A stretch of DNA of 64,000 nt from Erythrobacter sanguineus. Lineage in GTDB: Bacteria; Pseudomonadota; Alphaproteobacteria; Sphingomonadales; Sphingomonadaceae. A program made the position numbers and the translations under genes. Shown here piece by piece: positions 38,865 to 47,529 of the stretch. The stretch lies in the NCBI GenBank assembly GCA_945878845.1, contig CAMCUB010000001.1, positions 1 to 64,000 on the forward strand. Direction: 5' to 3'. The notes under the pieces are model-generated. The model was not told the DNA's origin, made no database searches, and worked only from the letters and a program-made list of their open reading frames with translations. Numbering within the stretch: position 1 is the first letter of the stretch; every line of letters begins with the position of its first letter.

Positions 38865-39467
38865 TTGGAACCGCTTTTCGCCGCCCTTCTGGGCTTTGCC
38901 CTCGGCTCGATCCCCTTCGGCCTGATCCTTACCCGCGCGGCAGGTCTGGGGGATGTGAGGAAGATCGGGAGCGGCAGCATCGGCGCGACCAATGTGCTGC
39001 GCACCGGCAACAAGGGGCTGGCGGCCGCGACCGTGCTGCTCGATGCGGCGAAGGCGGTGATCCCGGTGCTGGTGGCGAAGGCCGTGTGGCCCGGCAGTGC
39101 CGAAGTAGTTGGGGGCATCGCGGGCGTCGCGGCGGTGGCAGGTCACTGCTTCACCCCGTGGCTCGCCTTCAAAGGCGGCAAGGGCTTTGCGAGCGCAGCT
39201 GGCGCGCTGGCGGCGCTGGCATGGCCCGCGATGCTCGCCTGCGCTGCGATTTGGGGAATGACGCTGTTCCTCAGCCGGATTTCCTCGGTGTCCTCGCTGG
39301 TCAGCGTGATCGCCGCGCCGTTGGTTGCTTGGGGCCTCGGCTACCCGCAGGTGATCGCGCCGCTGATCGCCATTGCGGCCATCGTGATCGTCCAGCACCG
39401 CGCCAATATCGGCCGGTTGATGCGGGGGGAAGAGCCGCGCGTGGGCGCCTCTTCGGCCAAGCCGTGA
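38865..39467 (+). CDS. plsY: Glycerol-3-phosphate acyltransferase PlsY
   Basis: A 200-residue, five-helix inner-membrane enzyme that transfers acyl groups from acyl-phosphate to glycerol-3-phosphate, starting phospholipid synthesis. Signature text is GSIPFGLILTRAAGLGDVR, GSGSIGATNVLRTGNKG, GHCFTPWLAFKGGKGFAS and VIVQHRANIGRLMRGEE. The start is TTG 38865, with GGAGA 6 nt upstream at the edge of the REP element. It is followed at 16 nt by dprA. Confidence 0.93.
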   Translation: MEPLFAALLGFALGSIPFGLILTRAAGLGDVRKIGSGSIGATNVLRTGNKGLAAATVLLDAAKAVIPVLVAKAVWPGSAEVVGGIAGVAAVAGHCFTPWLAFKGGKGFASAAGALAALAWPAMLACAAIWGMTLFLSRISSVSSLVSVIAAPLVAWGLGYPQVIAPLIAIAAIVIVQHRANIGRLMRGEEPRVGASSAKP

Positions 39468-39483
39468 TGCGGGGCAACATCTG

Positions 39484-40617
39484 ATGGAAAGCACGGGGTC
39501 GCAGCCAGTGCTCTCACAGCAAGAAGCCTTCGCGCGCATCCGCCTGCTGCGCTCGCCCAATATTGGCCCCGTCAGCTACCGCCAGCTCATTGCACGCTTC
39601 GGCTCTGCGGGCGCGGCTCTCGATGCGCTCCCCGATCTCGCCAGCCGGGGGCGGGGGGCATATCGTCCCGCCACAGCCGAGAGCATCGAGCGCGAGGTCA
39701 TGGCGGTCCGCGCCGCCGGCGCGCGCTACCTGTTCCACGACCAGCCCGATTACCCCGCGCTGCTGGGCGAGCTCGATTCTGCCCCGCCGATCCTCACTTG
39801 CCGCGGCAACCTGGCGCTCGCGAGCGCGCCGTGCGTCGCATTGGTGGGCGCGCGCAATGCCAGCGCCGCCGCGGTCAAGCTCGCCCGCGATTTCGCTGCC
39901 GCGCTGGCCGAGGCCGGGTTCACCGTCGTCTCGGGCCTGGCGCGCGGCATCGACGGCGCCGCGCATGAGGGCGCCTTCCCGCACACCATCGGCGTGATCG
40001 CGAGCGGGATCGACATCGCCTACCCCCCGCAGCACGCCGACTTGCAGGAGCGGATCGCGCAAGAGGGCCTGCTTGTCGCCGAGCAGCCCCCCGGCACCGA
40101 GCCGCGCGGGCGGCATTTCCCCTCGCGCAATCGCATTATCGCGGGGCTCGCCAGCGGCACCTTGGTGATCGAGGCCGCGCCGCAATCGGGCAGTCTTATC
40201 ACCGCAAGGCTGGCGGGCGAGGCAGGGCGCGAGGTGATGGCGATCCCCGGCTCGCCGCTCGATGCGCGCAGCCTCGGGTGCAACCAGCTGATCCGCGACG
40301 GTGCGGTGCTGGTGCAATCGCCTGACGAAGTGATCGAGCTGCTGCAGAGTTTCACAGGAGCGCCCCGCTCGCGCTTCCGGGTGGCCGACCGCCCCTCGGA
40401 CTTCGACTATGCCGAACTCGCCAAGCTCGACTGGGGCGAGGCGCGCGCCGATTTCAGCCACGACATCGCCCACCTCCTGACCAACGCGCCCGTCGCAATC
40501 GACGAACTCGTCCGCCAATCGGGGGCCAGCGCGGCCGAGGTGCACATGGCGCAGCTCGAACTGGAACTGTCCGGCGAGCTGGTGCGCGAGGCGGATGGGA
40601 CGGTGCGGCGCGCCTAG
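39484..40617 (+). CDS. dprA: DNA-processing protein DprA
   Basis: A 377-residue DprA/Smf protein that loads RecA on single-stranded DNA during natural transformation. N-terminal helix-hairpin-helix-like part (LLRSPNIGPVSYRQLIARF), central Rossmann-type fold with VALVGARNASAAAVKLA, VSGLARGIDGAAHEGA, FPSRNRIIAGLA and APQSGSLITARLAGEAGREV, and a C-terminal winged-helix DML1-like domain (IDELVRQSGASAAEVHMA). ATG 39484 lies 16 nt after plsY, a common order. Confidence 0.95.
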   Translation: MESTGSQPVLSQQEAFARIRLLRSPNIGPVSYRQLIARFGSAGAALDALPDLASRGRGAYRPATAESIEREVMAVRAAGARYLFHDQPDYPALLGELDSAPPILTCRGNLALASAPCVALVGARNASAAAVKLARDFAAALAEAGFTVVSGLARGIDGAAHEGAFPHTIGVIASGIDIAYPPQHADLQERIAQEGLLVAEQPPGTEPRGRHFPSRNRIIAGLASGTLVIEAAPQSGSLITARLAGEAGREVMAIPGSPLDARSLGCNQLIRDGAVLVQSPDEVIELLQSFTGAPRSRFRVADRPSDFDYAELAKLDWGEARADFSHDIAHLLTNAPVAIDELVRQSGASAAEVHMAQLELELSGELVREADGTVRRA

Positions 40618-40634
40618 GGCGGGAAGCAAGCAGC

Positions 40635-41366
40635 ATGAAAGGGGGCAAGGCATTGGACAGGGACGCTCGCGAATTTCTTCACGCGCTGATGGCCGAGCAG
40701 CGACGGCTCGCGGCCAAGGCGGCTGGCTTTCTCGCCGGGTATGTCCTTGTGGCAACCACGTCATACGTGCTGCTCGATGTCTACGTCCCCGAGTCAAACG
40801 CCGCCGATGCTTGGGTGGGCGTCTTCGACTGGGCGTTGGGCTATCTCGTGTTCCTTGCGGTTATGCACAGGGGCGGATTGACAGCGGGGGGGCCGCGGAC
40901 CGGCATCGGCACCTATTTCGTGCTCGACCTTTTGATCGCCATTCCGGTATTTCTCGGATTGTTGGCGTTGTTTGTGCCCGGTCTCTATCTGCTGATGCGT
41001 TGGCTTCCGGCCTATTCGCGCGCGCTGATGACCCACGATGGCGTAGTCCGTGCGATGGGCTGGAGCTGGGAGCGGACCGCGCCGTGGCAGCGTCCGCTGG
41101 CGATGGCGATGCTGCTGCCGCTGGTGCCCTTTGCCGTCTTCGCGCTCGCAATCCTCGCCGATAGTCTGGTTTACGAGCATTTCGGCTGGACGGGCTACGT
41201 CGTGCTGTCGCTTGTCTTAAACGTAGCAAGCTCGCTCGGCTCTGCAGGACTAACCGTTTACTGCGTGGCGGCCTACAAGCTGGTCCTCGACCCCGACGCT
41301 GTTCCCGGAAACGGGTCGGACGAGGGGGCCGATCACCCCTTCGGCACGATCACCCCGCAGGCCTGA
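40635..41366 (+). CDS. Integral membrane protein, unknown function
   Basis: A 243-residue protein with five or six hydrophobic helices after a basic N-terminus: about residues 32-50, 62-78, 92-122, 150-175 and 182-210. I recognise no family; the layout is that of small tetraspan-like proteins of unknown role. It starts 17 nt after dprA, and its last 34 nt overlap the 3' end of the convergent sodC gene. Confidence 0.6.
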   Translation: MKGGKALDRDAREFLHALMAEQRRLAAKAAGFLAGYVLVATTSYVLLDVYVPESNAADAWVGVFDWALGYLVFLAVMHRGGLTAGGPRTGIGTYFVLDLLIAIPVFLGLLALFVPGLYLLMRWLPAYSRALMTHDGVVRAMGWSWERTAPWQRPLAMAMLLPLVPFAVFALAILADSLVYEHFGWTGYVVLSLVLNVASSLGSAGLTVYCVAAYKLVLDPDAVPGNGSDEGADHPFGTITPQA

Positions 41367-41893
41367 CGCCCGCCGCTCGAGGCCATGGTCTTGTAGTCGT
41401 CGGTCGCGGCGTGGATCATGATTGATGCGCCGTCCTCGTCGCTCAAGCTGTAGGGCAGGGCCTCGCTGGCCGGGCCTGCGATGGTGAGGTCGGGGACGAA
41501 GAATTCGGCCATCGCGGTGCCATCGGCAGCGACATCGAGGTTGGGCAGGTCGCCCGCGTGATAGCCGCCGGGCGCATGGAAACCGTGCTCGGTGGCGGCG
41601 GGGTTGAAGTGGCCGCCGGCGGCCATGAAGTCGGGCGCACAGGCGCCGGTCTGGTGGATGTGGAGGCCGTGCTTGCCGGCCGGGAGGCCCTTGACCGCGA
41701 CCGATACCACCACGCCGTGCTCGGTCTGGGTGAAGCTGATCGTCCCCACGTCGGTGCCATCGGCAAGGCGCATCGTGGCCACGGTCGCTGCTTCAACCTT
41801 GCCTTCGTGATGGTCGGCCAGCAGCGGCGAGGCGATCGCGGTTGCTGCCGCCAGAGCGAGGGCAGGGCGGGTGAGGCGGGGAAGAAGTTTCAT
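41333..41893 (-). CDS. sodC: Periplasmic Cu/Zn superoxide dismutase
   Basis: A 186-residue enzyme with a signal peptide (PALALAAATAIASPLLA) ahead of the SodC domain. Copper and zinc ligands are visible in KHGLHIHQTGAC, AGGHFNP, HGFHAPGGYHAGDLPN and IMIHAATDDYKT, and the cysteines of TGAC and QACGVIV can form the disulfide. It removes superoxide in the periplasm. ATG 41893 gives a normal signal peptide; the longer frame to 41992 does not. It is divergent from topA over 218 nt without other genes. Confidence 0.93.
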   Translation of the reverse strand: MKLLPRLTRPALALAAATAIASPLLADHHEGKVEAATVATMRLADGTDVGTISFTQTEHGVVVSVAVKGLPAGKHGLHIHQTGACAPDFMAAGGHFNPAATEHGFHAPGGYHAGDLPNLDVAADGTAMAEFFVPDLTIAGPASEALPYSLSDEDGASIMIHAATDDYKTMASSGGRQACGVIVPKG

Positions 41894-42111
41894 GTTCGGG
41901 TCTCCATTGTCATGGCACGTCCGATCCGGTCCGCATCGGGCCGGTCGTTCGGGCAGGGGCACATCATCACCCCACCTACGACGGCGGCGCACTTGCTTCG
42001 ATCAGTGTTCTGCGCCACCGGCAGGTGCGATGCAACTGGCTTGACGGCACGCTCCGGCCCGCCCCACCATCGCGCGTACGTACACGTAAGGGATATCCAA
42101 AGCTCACCATC

Positions 42112-44700
42112 ATGCAGCTTGTCATCGTAGAATCGCCGGCCAAGGCCAAAACCATCGAGAAGTATCTGGGCAAGGACTTCAAGGTCCTCGCCTCCTATGG
42201 CCATGTCCGCGACCTGCCGCCCAAGGACGGCAGCGTCGATCCCGATGCCGACTTTGCGATGGAGTGGGAACTCTACCGCGACAAGCAGAGCCGCTTCAAG
42301 GAAATCGCCGACGCGGCCAAGGGCGCGACCCGGCTCGTGCTCGCCACCGACCCCGACCGTGAGGGCGAGGCGATCAGCTGGCACGTTCAGGAGCTGCTGC
42401 GAAAGCGCAAGAGCCTGCCGATGAAGGTCGACCGCGTCACCTTCAACGCGATCACCAAGGCCGCCGTGCTGGGTGCGATGGAGAAACCGCGCGAACTCGA
42501 TCAGCCGCTGATCGACGCCTATCTGGCGCGCCGCGCGCTCGACTATCTGTTCGGCTTCACCCTCTCGCCGGTGCTGTGGCGCAAGCTCCCCGGCGCCAAA
42601 AGCGCAGGCCGCGTGCAGTCGGTCGCGCTGCGCCTGATCGTCGAGCGCGAGCGCGAGATCGAGGCTTTCCGCGCGGAGGAATACTGGAGCGTGCTCGCCA
42701 AGATGCAGCACGACGGCACCGAGTTCGACGCGCGTCTGGTCAAGTTCAAGGGCGTGAAGCTGGAACGCCTCAGTCTCGGTAACCAGGGCATTGCCATGGA
42801 AGCCAAGGCGGCGGTCGAAGCCGGCCGCTTCACGGTTGAAGGCGTCGAGACCAAGCCGGTCAAGCGCAACCCCGCGCCGCCGTTCACCACCTCGACCTTG
42901 CAGCAGGAGGCCGCCCGCAAGCTCGGCTTCTCGGCGCAGCACACGATGCGGCTGGCGCAGAGCCTCTACGAGGCCGGCGCGATCACCTATATGCGCACCG
43001 ACGGGGTGCAGATGGACATGAGCGCGATTATGGCCGCGCGCGATGCCATCGCGGCGCGCTTCAGCGAGGATTACCGTCCCGAAAAGCCGCGCATGTACAG
43101 CACCAAGGCGAAGAACGCGCAGGAAGCGCACGAGGCGATCCGCCCGACCGATTTCACCCGCGAACGTGCGGGCGCTGGCGATGAAGGCAAGCTCTACGAC
43201 CTCATCTTCAAGCGCGCGATGGCGAGCCAGATGGCGACCGCGCTGCTCGAACGCACCACGATCACCTTGCGCGATGCGACCGGCCAGCACGAGTTGCGCG
43301 CCTCCGGTCAGGTGGTGAAGTTCCCCGGCTTCCTCGCGGTCTATCAGGAAGGTTTCGACGAGAAGGCCAACGGCGACGACGAGGACGATGAGGGCTTGCT
43401 GCCGGCGATGAAGAATGGCGACATGCCCGCCAAACGCGCCGTCGAGGCGACCCAGCACTTCACCCAGCCGCCGCCGCGCTTCTCCGAAGCCTCGCTGGTC
43501 AAGCGTCTGGAGGAGCTCGGCATCGGGCGCCCGTCGACCTATGCCTCGACCATCCAGACGCTGCGCGACCGCGCCTATGTGCGGATGGAGAAGAACCGCT
43601 TCTTCGCGGAAGAATCCGGCCGTCTTTTGACCGCCTTCCTCGAGCGCTTCTTCCCAACTTATGTCGCCTATGATTTCACCGCCGGGATGGAGGACGAGCT
43701 CGACGTCGTCTCCGACGGGCGGGAAAACTACAAGCTGCTGCTCGCCCGCTTCTGGAAGGACTTCAAGCCCAAGGCCGACGAGGTGATGGAGAAGCTGCCC
43801 TCGGAAGTGACCGAGGCGCTGGACGAATATCTCGCCGACTTCCTGTTCCCGCCGCGCGAGGACGGCCACGACCCGCGCGCTTGCCCGCTCTGCGCCACCG
43901 AGGGCCGCGCCAATGGCCGCCTCGCCCTGCGCGGCGGCAAGTTCGGCGCCTTCGTCGCTTGCGCCAACTATCCGGAGTGCAAATACACCCGTCGCTTCGC
44001 CCAGCCGGGCGGCGAGGGCGAGAGCGGGGCGGAGGACGGCATCCTTGGCCAGCACCCCGAGACCGGCGAGAACATCCTGCGCAAGACCGGGCGCTTTGGC
44101 CCCTATGTCGAGATGGGCGAGGGCAAGGAAGCCAAGCGCGCGAGCATCCCCAAGGACCTCGACGATTTCGGGCTCGACTGGGCGGTGAAGCTGCTCGATC
44201 TGCCGCGGATCATCGGCGCGCATCCCGATACCGGGCTCGAGATCGAGGCCAATATCGGGCGTTACGGGCCGTACCTGCGGCATGACGGCAAGTACGGCAA
44301 GCTGACCAATACCCGCGAGGTGTTCGAGGTCGGCATGAACCGCGCGGTCGATATTCTTGCCCAGGCCGCCAATCGCGGCGCTGGCGGAGGGCGCGCGAAG
44401 GCCGAGCCGATCGCGGCGCTAGGGGCCCACCCCACCAGCGGCGGCGAGATCAAGGTCATGCCGGGGCGCTATGGCCCCTATGTCACCGACGGCACCACCA
44501 ACGCCACGATCCCGCGCGACACCAAGCCCGAGGACGTGACGCTGGAGGCCGCGATCGAACTGATCGACGCTCGCGCGGCCAAGGCTCCTGCGGCCAAGAA
44601 GGGCAGGAAGAAAGCCGCGCCCAAGAAGGCTGCGGCGAAGAAGGCTCCCGCGAAGAAAAAGGCCCCCGCCAAAAAGAAGGCTGCGGCTGCGACCAAGTGA
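42112..44700 (+). CDS. topA: DNA topoisomerase I
   Basis: An 862-residue type IA topoisomerase that relaxes negative supercoils. The Toprim domain starts LVIVESPAKAKTIEKYLG and holds TDPDREGEAISWH; the active tyrosine is Y293 in GAITYMRTDGVQ. After the core comes a CxxC zinc-ribbon (CPLCATEGRA, CANYPECKYTRR) and further degenerate C-terminal repeats (GENILRKTGRFGPYV, GLEIEANIGRYGPYL, GGEIKVMPGRYGPYV). The tail is a Lys/Ala-rich run. ATG 42112 was chosen over the in-frame 42025, as MQLVIVESPAKAK is the family start. Confidence 0.97.
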   Translation: MQLVIVESPAKAKTIEKYLGKDFKVLASYGHVRDLPPKDGSVDPDADFAMEWELYRDKQSRFKEIADAAKGATRLVLATDPDREGEAISWHVQELLRKRKSLPMKVDRVTFNAITKAAVLGAMEKPRELDQPLIDAYLARRALDYLFGFTLSPVLWRKLPGAKSAGRVQSVALRLIVEREREIEAFRAEEYWSVLAKMQHDGTEFDARLVKFKGVKLERLSLGNQGIAMEAKAAVEAGRFTVEGVETKPVKRNPAPPFTTSTLQQEAARKLGFSAQHTMRLAQSLYEAGAITYMRTDGVQMDMSAIMAARDAIAARFSEDYRPEKPRMYSTKAKNAQEAHEAIRPTDFTRERAGAGDEGKLYDLIFKRAMASQMATALLERTTITLRDATGQHELRASGQVVKFPGFLAVYQEGFDEKANGDDEDDEGLLPAMKNGDMPAKRAVEATQHFTQPPPRFSEASLVKRLEELGIGRPSTYASTIQTLRDRAYVRMEKNRFFAEESGRLLTAFLERFFPTYVAYDFTAGMEDELDVVSDGRENYKLLLARFWKDFKPKADEVMEKLPSEVTEALDEYLADFLFPPREDGHDPRACPLCATEGRANGRLALRGGKFGAFVACANYPECKYTRRFAQPGGEGESGAEDGILGQHPETGENILRKTGRFGPYVEMGEGKEAKRASIPKDLDDFGLDWAVKLLDLPRIIGAHPDTGLEIEANIGRYGPYLRHDGKYGKLTNTREVFEVGMNRAVDILAQAANRGAGGGRAKAEPIAALGAHPTSGGEIKVMPGRYGPYVTDGTTNATIPRDTKPEDVTLEAAIELIDARAAKAPAAKKGRKKAAPKKAAAKKAPAKKKAPAKKKAAAATK

Positions 44701-44705
44701 GGCTT

Positions 44706-44728
44706 GGAGCGGCCCGAAACGCCGCTCC
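44706..44728 (+). terminator. Hairpin after topA
   Basis: Perfect 8-bp arms GGAGCGGC (44706-44713) and GCCGCTCC (44721-44728), 5 nt past the topA stop. The following sequence is GCCCGCCCGCTTGTTG, without a T run, so termination is probable but not certain. Confidence 0.55.
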
Positions 44729-44797
44729 GCCCGCCCGCTTGTTGATAAAACATAAAGCATTTGCCCCCTAGAGTCGCGGACAGACGAGGGCTGCGCC

Positions 44798-45097
44798 GTG
44801 ATCGAAATCGAAGTCCAGAACGAAACCCACCAGACCCAGAGCCGGATCCGCTTTGCCGCGGTGCCGCGCATCGGTGAAGGCCTGCGCCTGCGCGAGCCGG
44901 ACGGCATGTGGGCGAGCTATGACGTGATCGACGTGTGGTACCAGAAGGCCGAATTCGGCGATGTCTGGATGCCCTATCTCCACGTCCGGGTGACCCCGGG
45001 CGAGGCGGTCGGCACGCTGGAAGCCGATCCCTATTCGGACGATTTCGCCGCGCGCGGCTACGAACAGAATTACGCATCGATGGGCGGGGGTCATTGA
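44798..45097 (+). CDS. Conserved small soluble protein before a response regulator
   Basis: A 99-residue acidic protein starting at GTG 44798 with GAGG upstream. The text IEIEVQNETHQTQSRIRF, then GEGLRLREPDGMWASYDVIDVWYQKAEFGDVWMPYLHV suggests a small beta-rich domain. I know no named family. It ends 1 nt before the response regulator, so the two are very likely co-translated and functionally linked. Confidence 0.65.
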   Translation: MIEIEVQNETHQTQSRIRFAAVPRIGEGLRLREPDGMWASYDVIDVWYQKAEFGDVWMPYLHVRVTPGEAVGTLEADPYSDDFAARGYEQNYASMGGGH

Positions 45098-45098
45098 C

Positions 45099-45815
45099 AT
45101 GCAGAACCTGATCAAGCGCAACACCGGCCCGCATCGCCACGCCCCCGGCGATGGCAAGACGCTGGCCGAAAAGCTCGCGCAGAACGAAGCGCTGCTGGCT
45201 GCTGCCGCCGAGGAAAGCGCCGCGCGCATCGCTGCTTCAACCGCCGAGGTTCCGCCTGCCGCCGCCGCTTCAGCTGCCGCGCCTGCCGCTCCCCAGCCGA
45301 CCAAGCCCGCCGCGTCCGCCTCCGCCGCTCCGGCCCCCGCTGGTCCAGCCCCCGCTGCGGTCGATCCCGACGACACTGCCGCGATCGTCGCCGCCGCCAA
45401 GGCGATGCGTGACCGCTATGCCGGCACGCCTGCCCCTGCAGCCGCCGTCGCCAAGACCTGCCTTATCGTCGACGACAGCCGGGTGATCCGCAAGGTTTCA
45501 AGCAAGATCGCAATCAGCCTCGGCTACGTTCCCGTCGAGGCCGAGAACGGCGAAGAAGCACTCGCGCGCTGCAAAAAGTCGATGCCCGATCTGGTGCTGA
45601 CCGACTGGAACATGCCCGAAATGGACGGCATCACCTTCGTCACCAAGCTGCGCTCGATCCCCACGCCCAAGGAGCCGGTGGTGGTGTTCTGCACCTCGAA
45701 CGGCGAGGCCAAGGACATTCATGACGGGATCGCCGCAGGGGCGGACGACTATATCGTCAAGCCGTTTGATGAGGCGGCGCTCAAGGCCAAGCTTGAGAAG
45801 CTCGGGCGGGAGTGA
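45099..45815 (+). CDS. Response regulator with C-terminal receiver domain and Ala/Pro linker
   Basis: A 238-residue protein. Residues 1-50 are hydrophilic (HRHAPGDGKTLAEKLAQNE), 50-115 form a long Ala/Pro-rich linker, and 118-238 are a CheY-like receiver: CLIVDDSRVIRK (acidic pair), VLTDWNMPEMDG with the phosphoacceptor Asp, FCTSNGE (Thr/Ser position) and DDYIVKPFDEAAL with the conserved Lys. There is no output domain, so it may act like CheY or as a phosphorelay partner. No histidine kinase lies nearby. Confidence 0.85.
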   Translation: MQNLIKRNTGPHRHAPGDGKTLAEKLAQNEALLAAAAEESAARIAASTAEVPPAAAASAAAPAAPQPTKPAASASAAPAPAGPAPAAVDPDDTAAIVAAAKAMRDRYAGTPAPAAAVAKTCLIVDDSRVIRKVSSKIAISLGYVPVEAENGEEALARCKKSMPDLVLTDWNMPEMDGITFVTKLRSIPTPKEPVVVFCTSNGEAKDIHDGIAAGADDYIVKPFDEAALKAKLEKLGRE

Positions 45816-45824
45816 GGCCGCGGG

Positions 45825-46085
45825 TCAGACCCTGCGGCCGCGGACCAGATTGACCACCAGCAGCAGCAGGACCGAACCGAGCAAAGAGACCGCGATCGCG
45901 CTCAGGCTGAGATCGCCGCTCATGATGTTGCCGCCGCCGATATAGGGATTGAGCAGAAAGCCGGCCACCAACGCGCCGACAATCCCGACGACGACATTCA
46001 TCACGATACCGCCGCCGCCGCCGACAAGCATGCTGGCCACCCAGCCGATCAGGCCGCCCACGATCAAAAGAATTATCAGATTCAC
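45825..46085 (-). CDS. GlsB/YeaQ/YmgE family membrane protein
   Basis: An 86-residue protein with three short helices: IILLIVGGLIGWVASMLVG, VVVGIVGALVAGFLLNP and LSLSAIAVSLLGSVLLLLVV. This is the transglycosylase-associated/GlsB family, stress-linked inner-membrane proteins whose biochemical role is not known. It converges with the response regulator gene, 9 nt apart. Confidence 0.85.
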   Translation of the reverse strand: MNLIILLIVGGLIGWVASMLVGGGGGIVMNVVVGIVGALVAGFLLNPYIGGGNIMSGDLSLSAIAVSLLGSVLLLLVVNLVRGRRV

Positions 46086-46222
46086 GGCTTTTCTCCCAGC
46101 GTTGCGCTCACCCTACCGGAGGAAGGCCAGCCTTGTTCCGTGCCAGTGCGAATAAGGCAGGGGCGCAGCTTGATAGGCAGGACTTCGCGGCGGGATTGAC
46201 TGGCCGGGACAGCCGCGGCGCT

Positions 46223-46948
46223 TCAACCGTACGGCCGGATCCGCTCGTGGAGATAGTTTCCGTCGAAACCGGCTATCTCTGCGAGCTTTACGGAATCGAT
46301 GATCTTGAGCGACCCGTGGCTCAGCTCCATGATCTCGGCCTTCTTGAGCACTCTCAGAACCCGGTTCACATGGACCGGGGTCAAGCCGAGTGCATCGGCC
46401 AGCACAAGTTGGGTCAGCGGCATCTTGCATTCATCATCGGACGCCAGGCCAATGTTGCGCATGCGGATGTATAGCTCGCACATGAGATGCGCCACGCGCT
46501 CTACGCTCTTGCGCCGGCCCATGCTGGCAATCCACGAACGCAAGATGCTCTGATCGACCAGTTGGGACCACCAGAAGGCCTGCGTCAGGTTCGGGTTTGC
46601 CTGGATCAGGACCTCCATCTCGGCGCGAGGCAGGGACGCGACGCTCGCCTTGGTCAAGGTCATGATATTGTGATCGATCGCGTGGAGGATCGCGATGTGG
46701 ATGTCGCAGAAATCGCCGGGCAGCAGGAACGAGATGATCTGCCGTCCGCCATCAGGCAGGATCTTGTAGCCGCAGGCCCAGCCTTCAAGGATCACGAACA
46801 CCGGATCGGGATCATCCCCTTCGCGGATGAGGTGATGTCCGGCGGGAAACTCGCGCACGTTCTTGCAGGCCGCAGAGAGCAACGCCGTTTCGGCGTCACC
46901 CAGACGGCTGTATCCACTAAGGTGCCTGATAAGTGCGTTCGACATCAT
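46223..46948 (-). CDS. Crp/Fnr family transcription regulator (first of two)
   Basis: A 241-residue regulator. The N-terminal cyclic-nucleotide-binding-like barrel has REFPAGHHLIREGDDPD and VILEGWACGYKILPDGGRQIISFLLPGDF; a long helix follows; the C-terminal winged helix carries MPLTQLVLADALGLTPVHVNRVLRVL. There is no cysteine cluster like that of FNR at the N-terminus, so oxygen sensing by Fe-S is unlikely. ATG 46948 or 46945. It faces away from the small gene at 47109 and the second Crp/Fnr gene. Confidence 0.9.
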   Translation of the reverse strand: MMSNALIRHLSGYSRLGDAETALLSAACKNVREFPAGHHLIREGDDPDPVFVILEGWACGYKILPDGGRQIISFLLPGDFCDIHIAILHAIDHNIMTLTKASVASLPRAEMEVLIQANPNLTQAFWWSQLVDQSILRSWIASMGRRKSVERVAHLMCELYIRMRNIGLASDDECKMPLTQLVLADALGLTPVHVNRVLRVLKKAEIMELSHGSLKIIDSVKLAEIAGFDGNYLHERIRPYG

Positions 46949-47108
46949 TGTTGCACGCCAATCTATCAGGATGAATCGGCGATCTGGTTGATCCAAATTG
47001 TGCTGGGCCGGAAAAATACGCCCATAATTGCTGCCAGAATTTCAAGAATTCTGCAACCGCACGCCACCTTTTGATCTGCCAAGATCCATACCCGATAGGC
47101 CCCGCGAC

Positions 47109-47381
47109 ATGAGCCCGATTATCTATGATGACGAAGACACCGCCGATCGGTCAGAGCCTGACGCCCATGGGCAGGCGGCGCTCTTGCTGGCGGAAAGCAT
47201 TCTGCACGCCCTAGTGGAAACGCACACGCTTTCGTCGGCTGAGGCGATTTCGGTGATCGAGACAACCTGCAGCGTCAAGATCGAAGTGGCTGAGCGGGCT
47301 GGGGAATCGAGCAAAAGGATGCACGAATCCCTGTCTTTGCTTCGCCAAATTTCGAATAGCTTCAAAGCAGACTTGACGTGA
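47109..47381 (+). CDS. Small acidic protein between two Crp/Fnr genes, unknown
   Basis: A 90-residue protein: an acidic start (IIYDDEDTADRSEPD) then a helical body (ALLLAESILHALVETHTLSS, EAISVIETTCSVKIEVAE, SLSLLRQISNSFKADL). No named family is known to me; similar small proteins occur next to Crp/Fnr genes in sphingomonads. The frame opens at 47028, but ATG 47109 gives the family-like start. The sequence after it (47382-47529) is AT-rich, unlike its surroundings. Confidence 0.6.
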   Translation: MSPIIYDDEDTADRSEPDAHGQAALLLAESILHALVETHTLSSAEAISVIETTCSVKIEVAERAGESSKRMHESLSLLRQISNSFKADLT

Positions 47382-47529
47382 ATGTGAATTATCATCCAAT
47401 TTTTATGAAATTGAATTTTATAGATTTTGGCAAATAATGAAAAAATTCGGTAGTGGATTATAATTCAGATCAATCATCGATGAATTTAATTTGCGATTAT
47501 GAATTTCCGAATCACGATGAGGACGGAAA

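Noticed and set aside
41890-44283. A 797-codon open frame opposite topA
   Set aside because: Antisense shadow of topA; no family text, and it would cover the sodC-topA promoter region.
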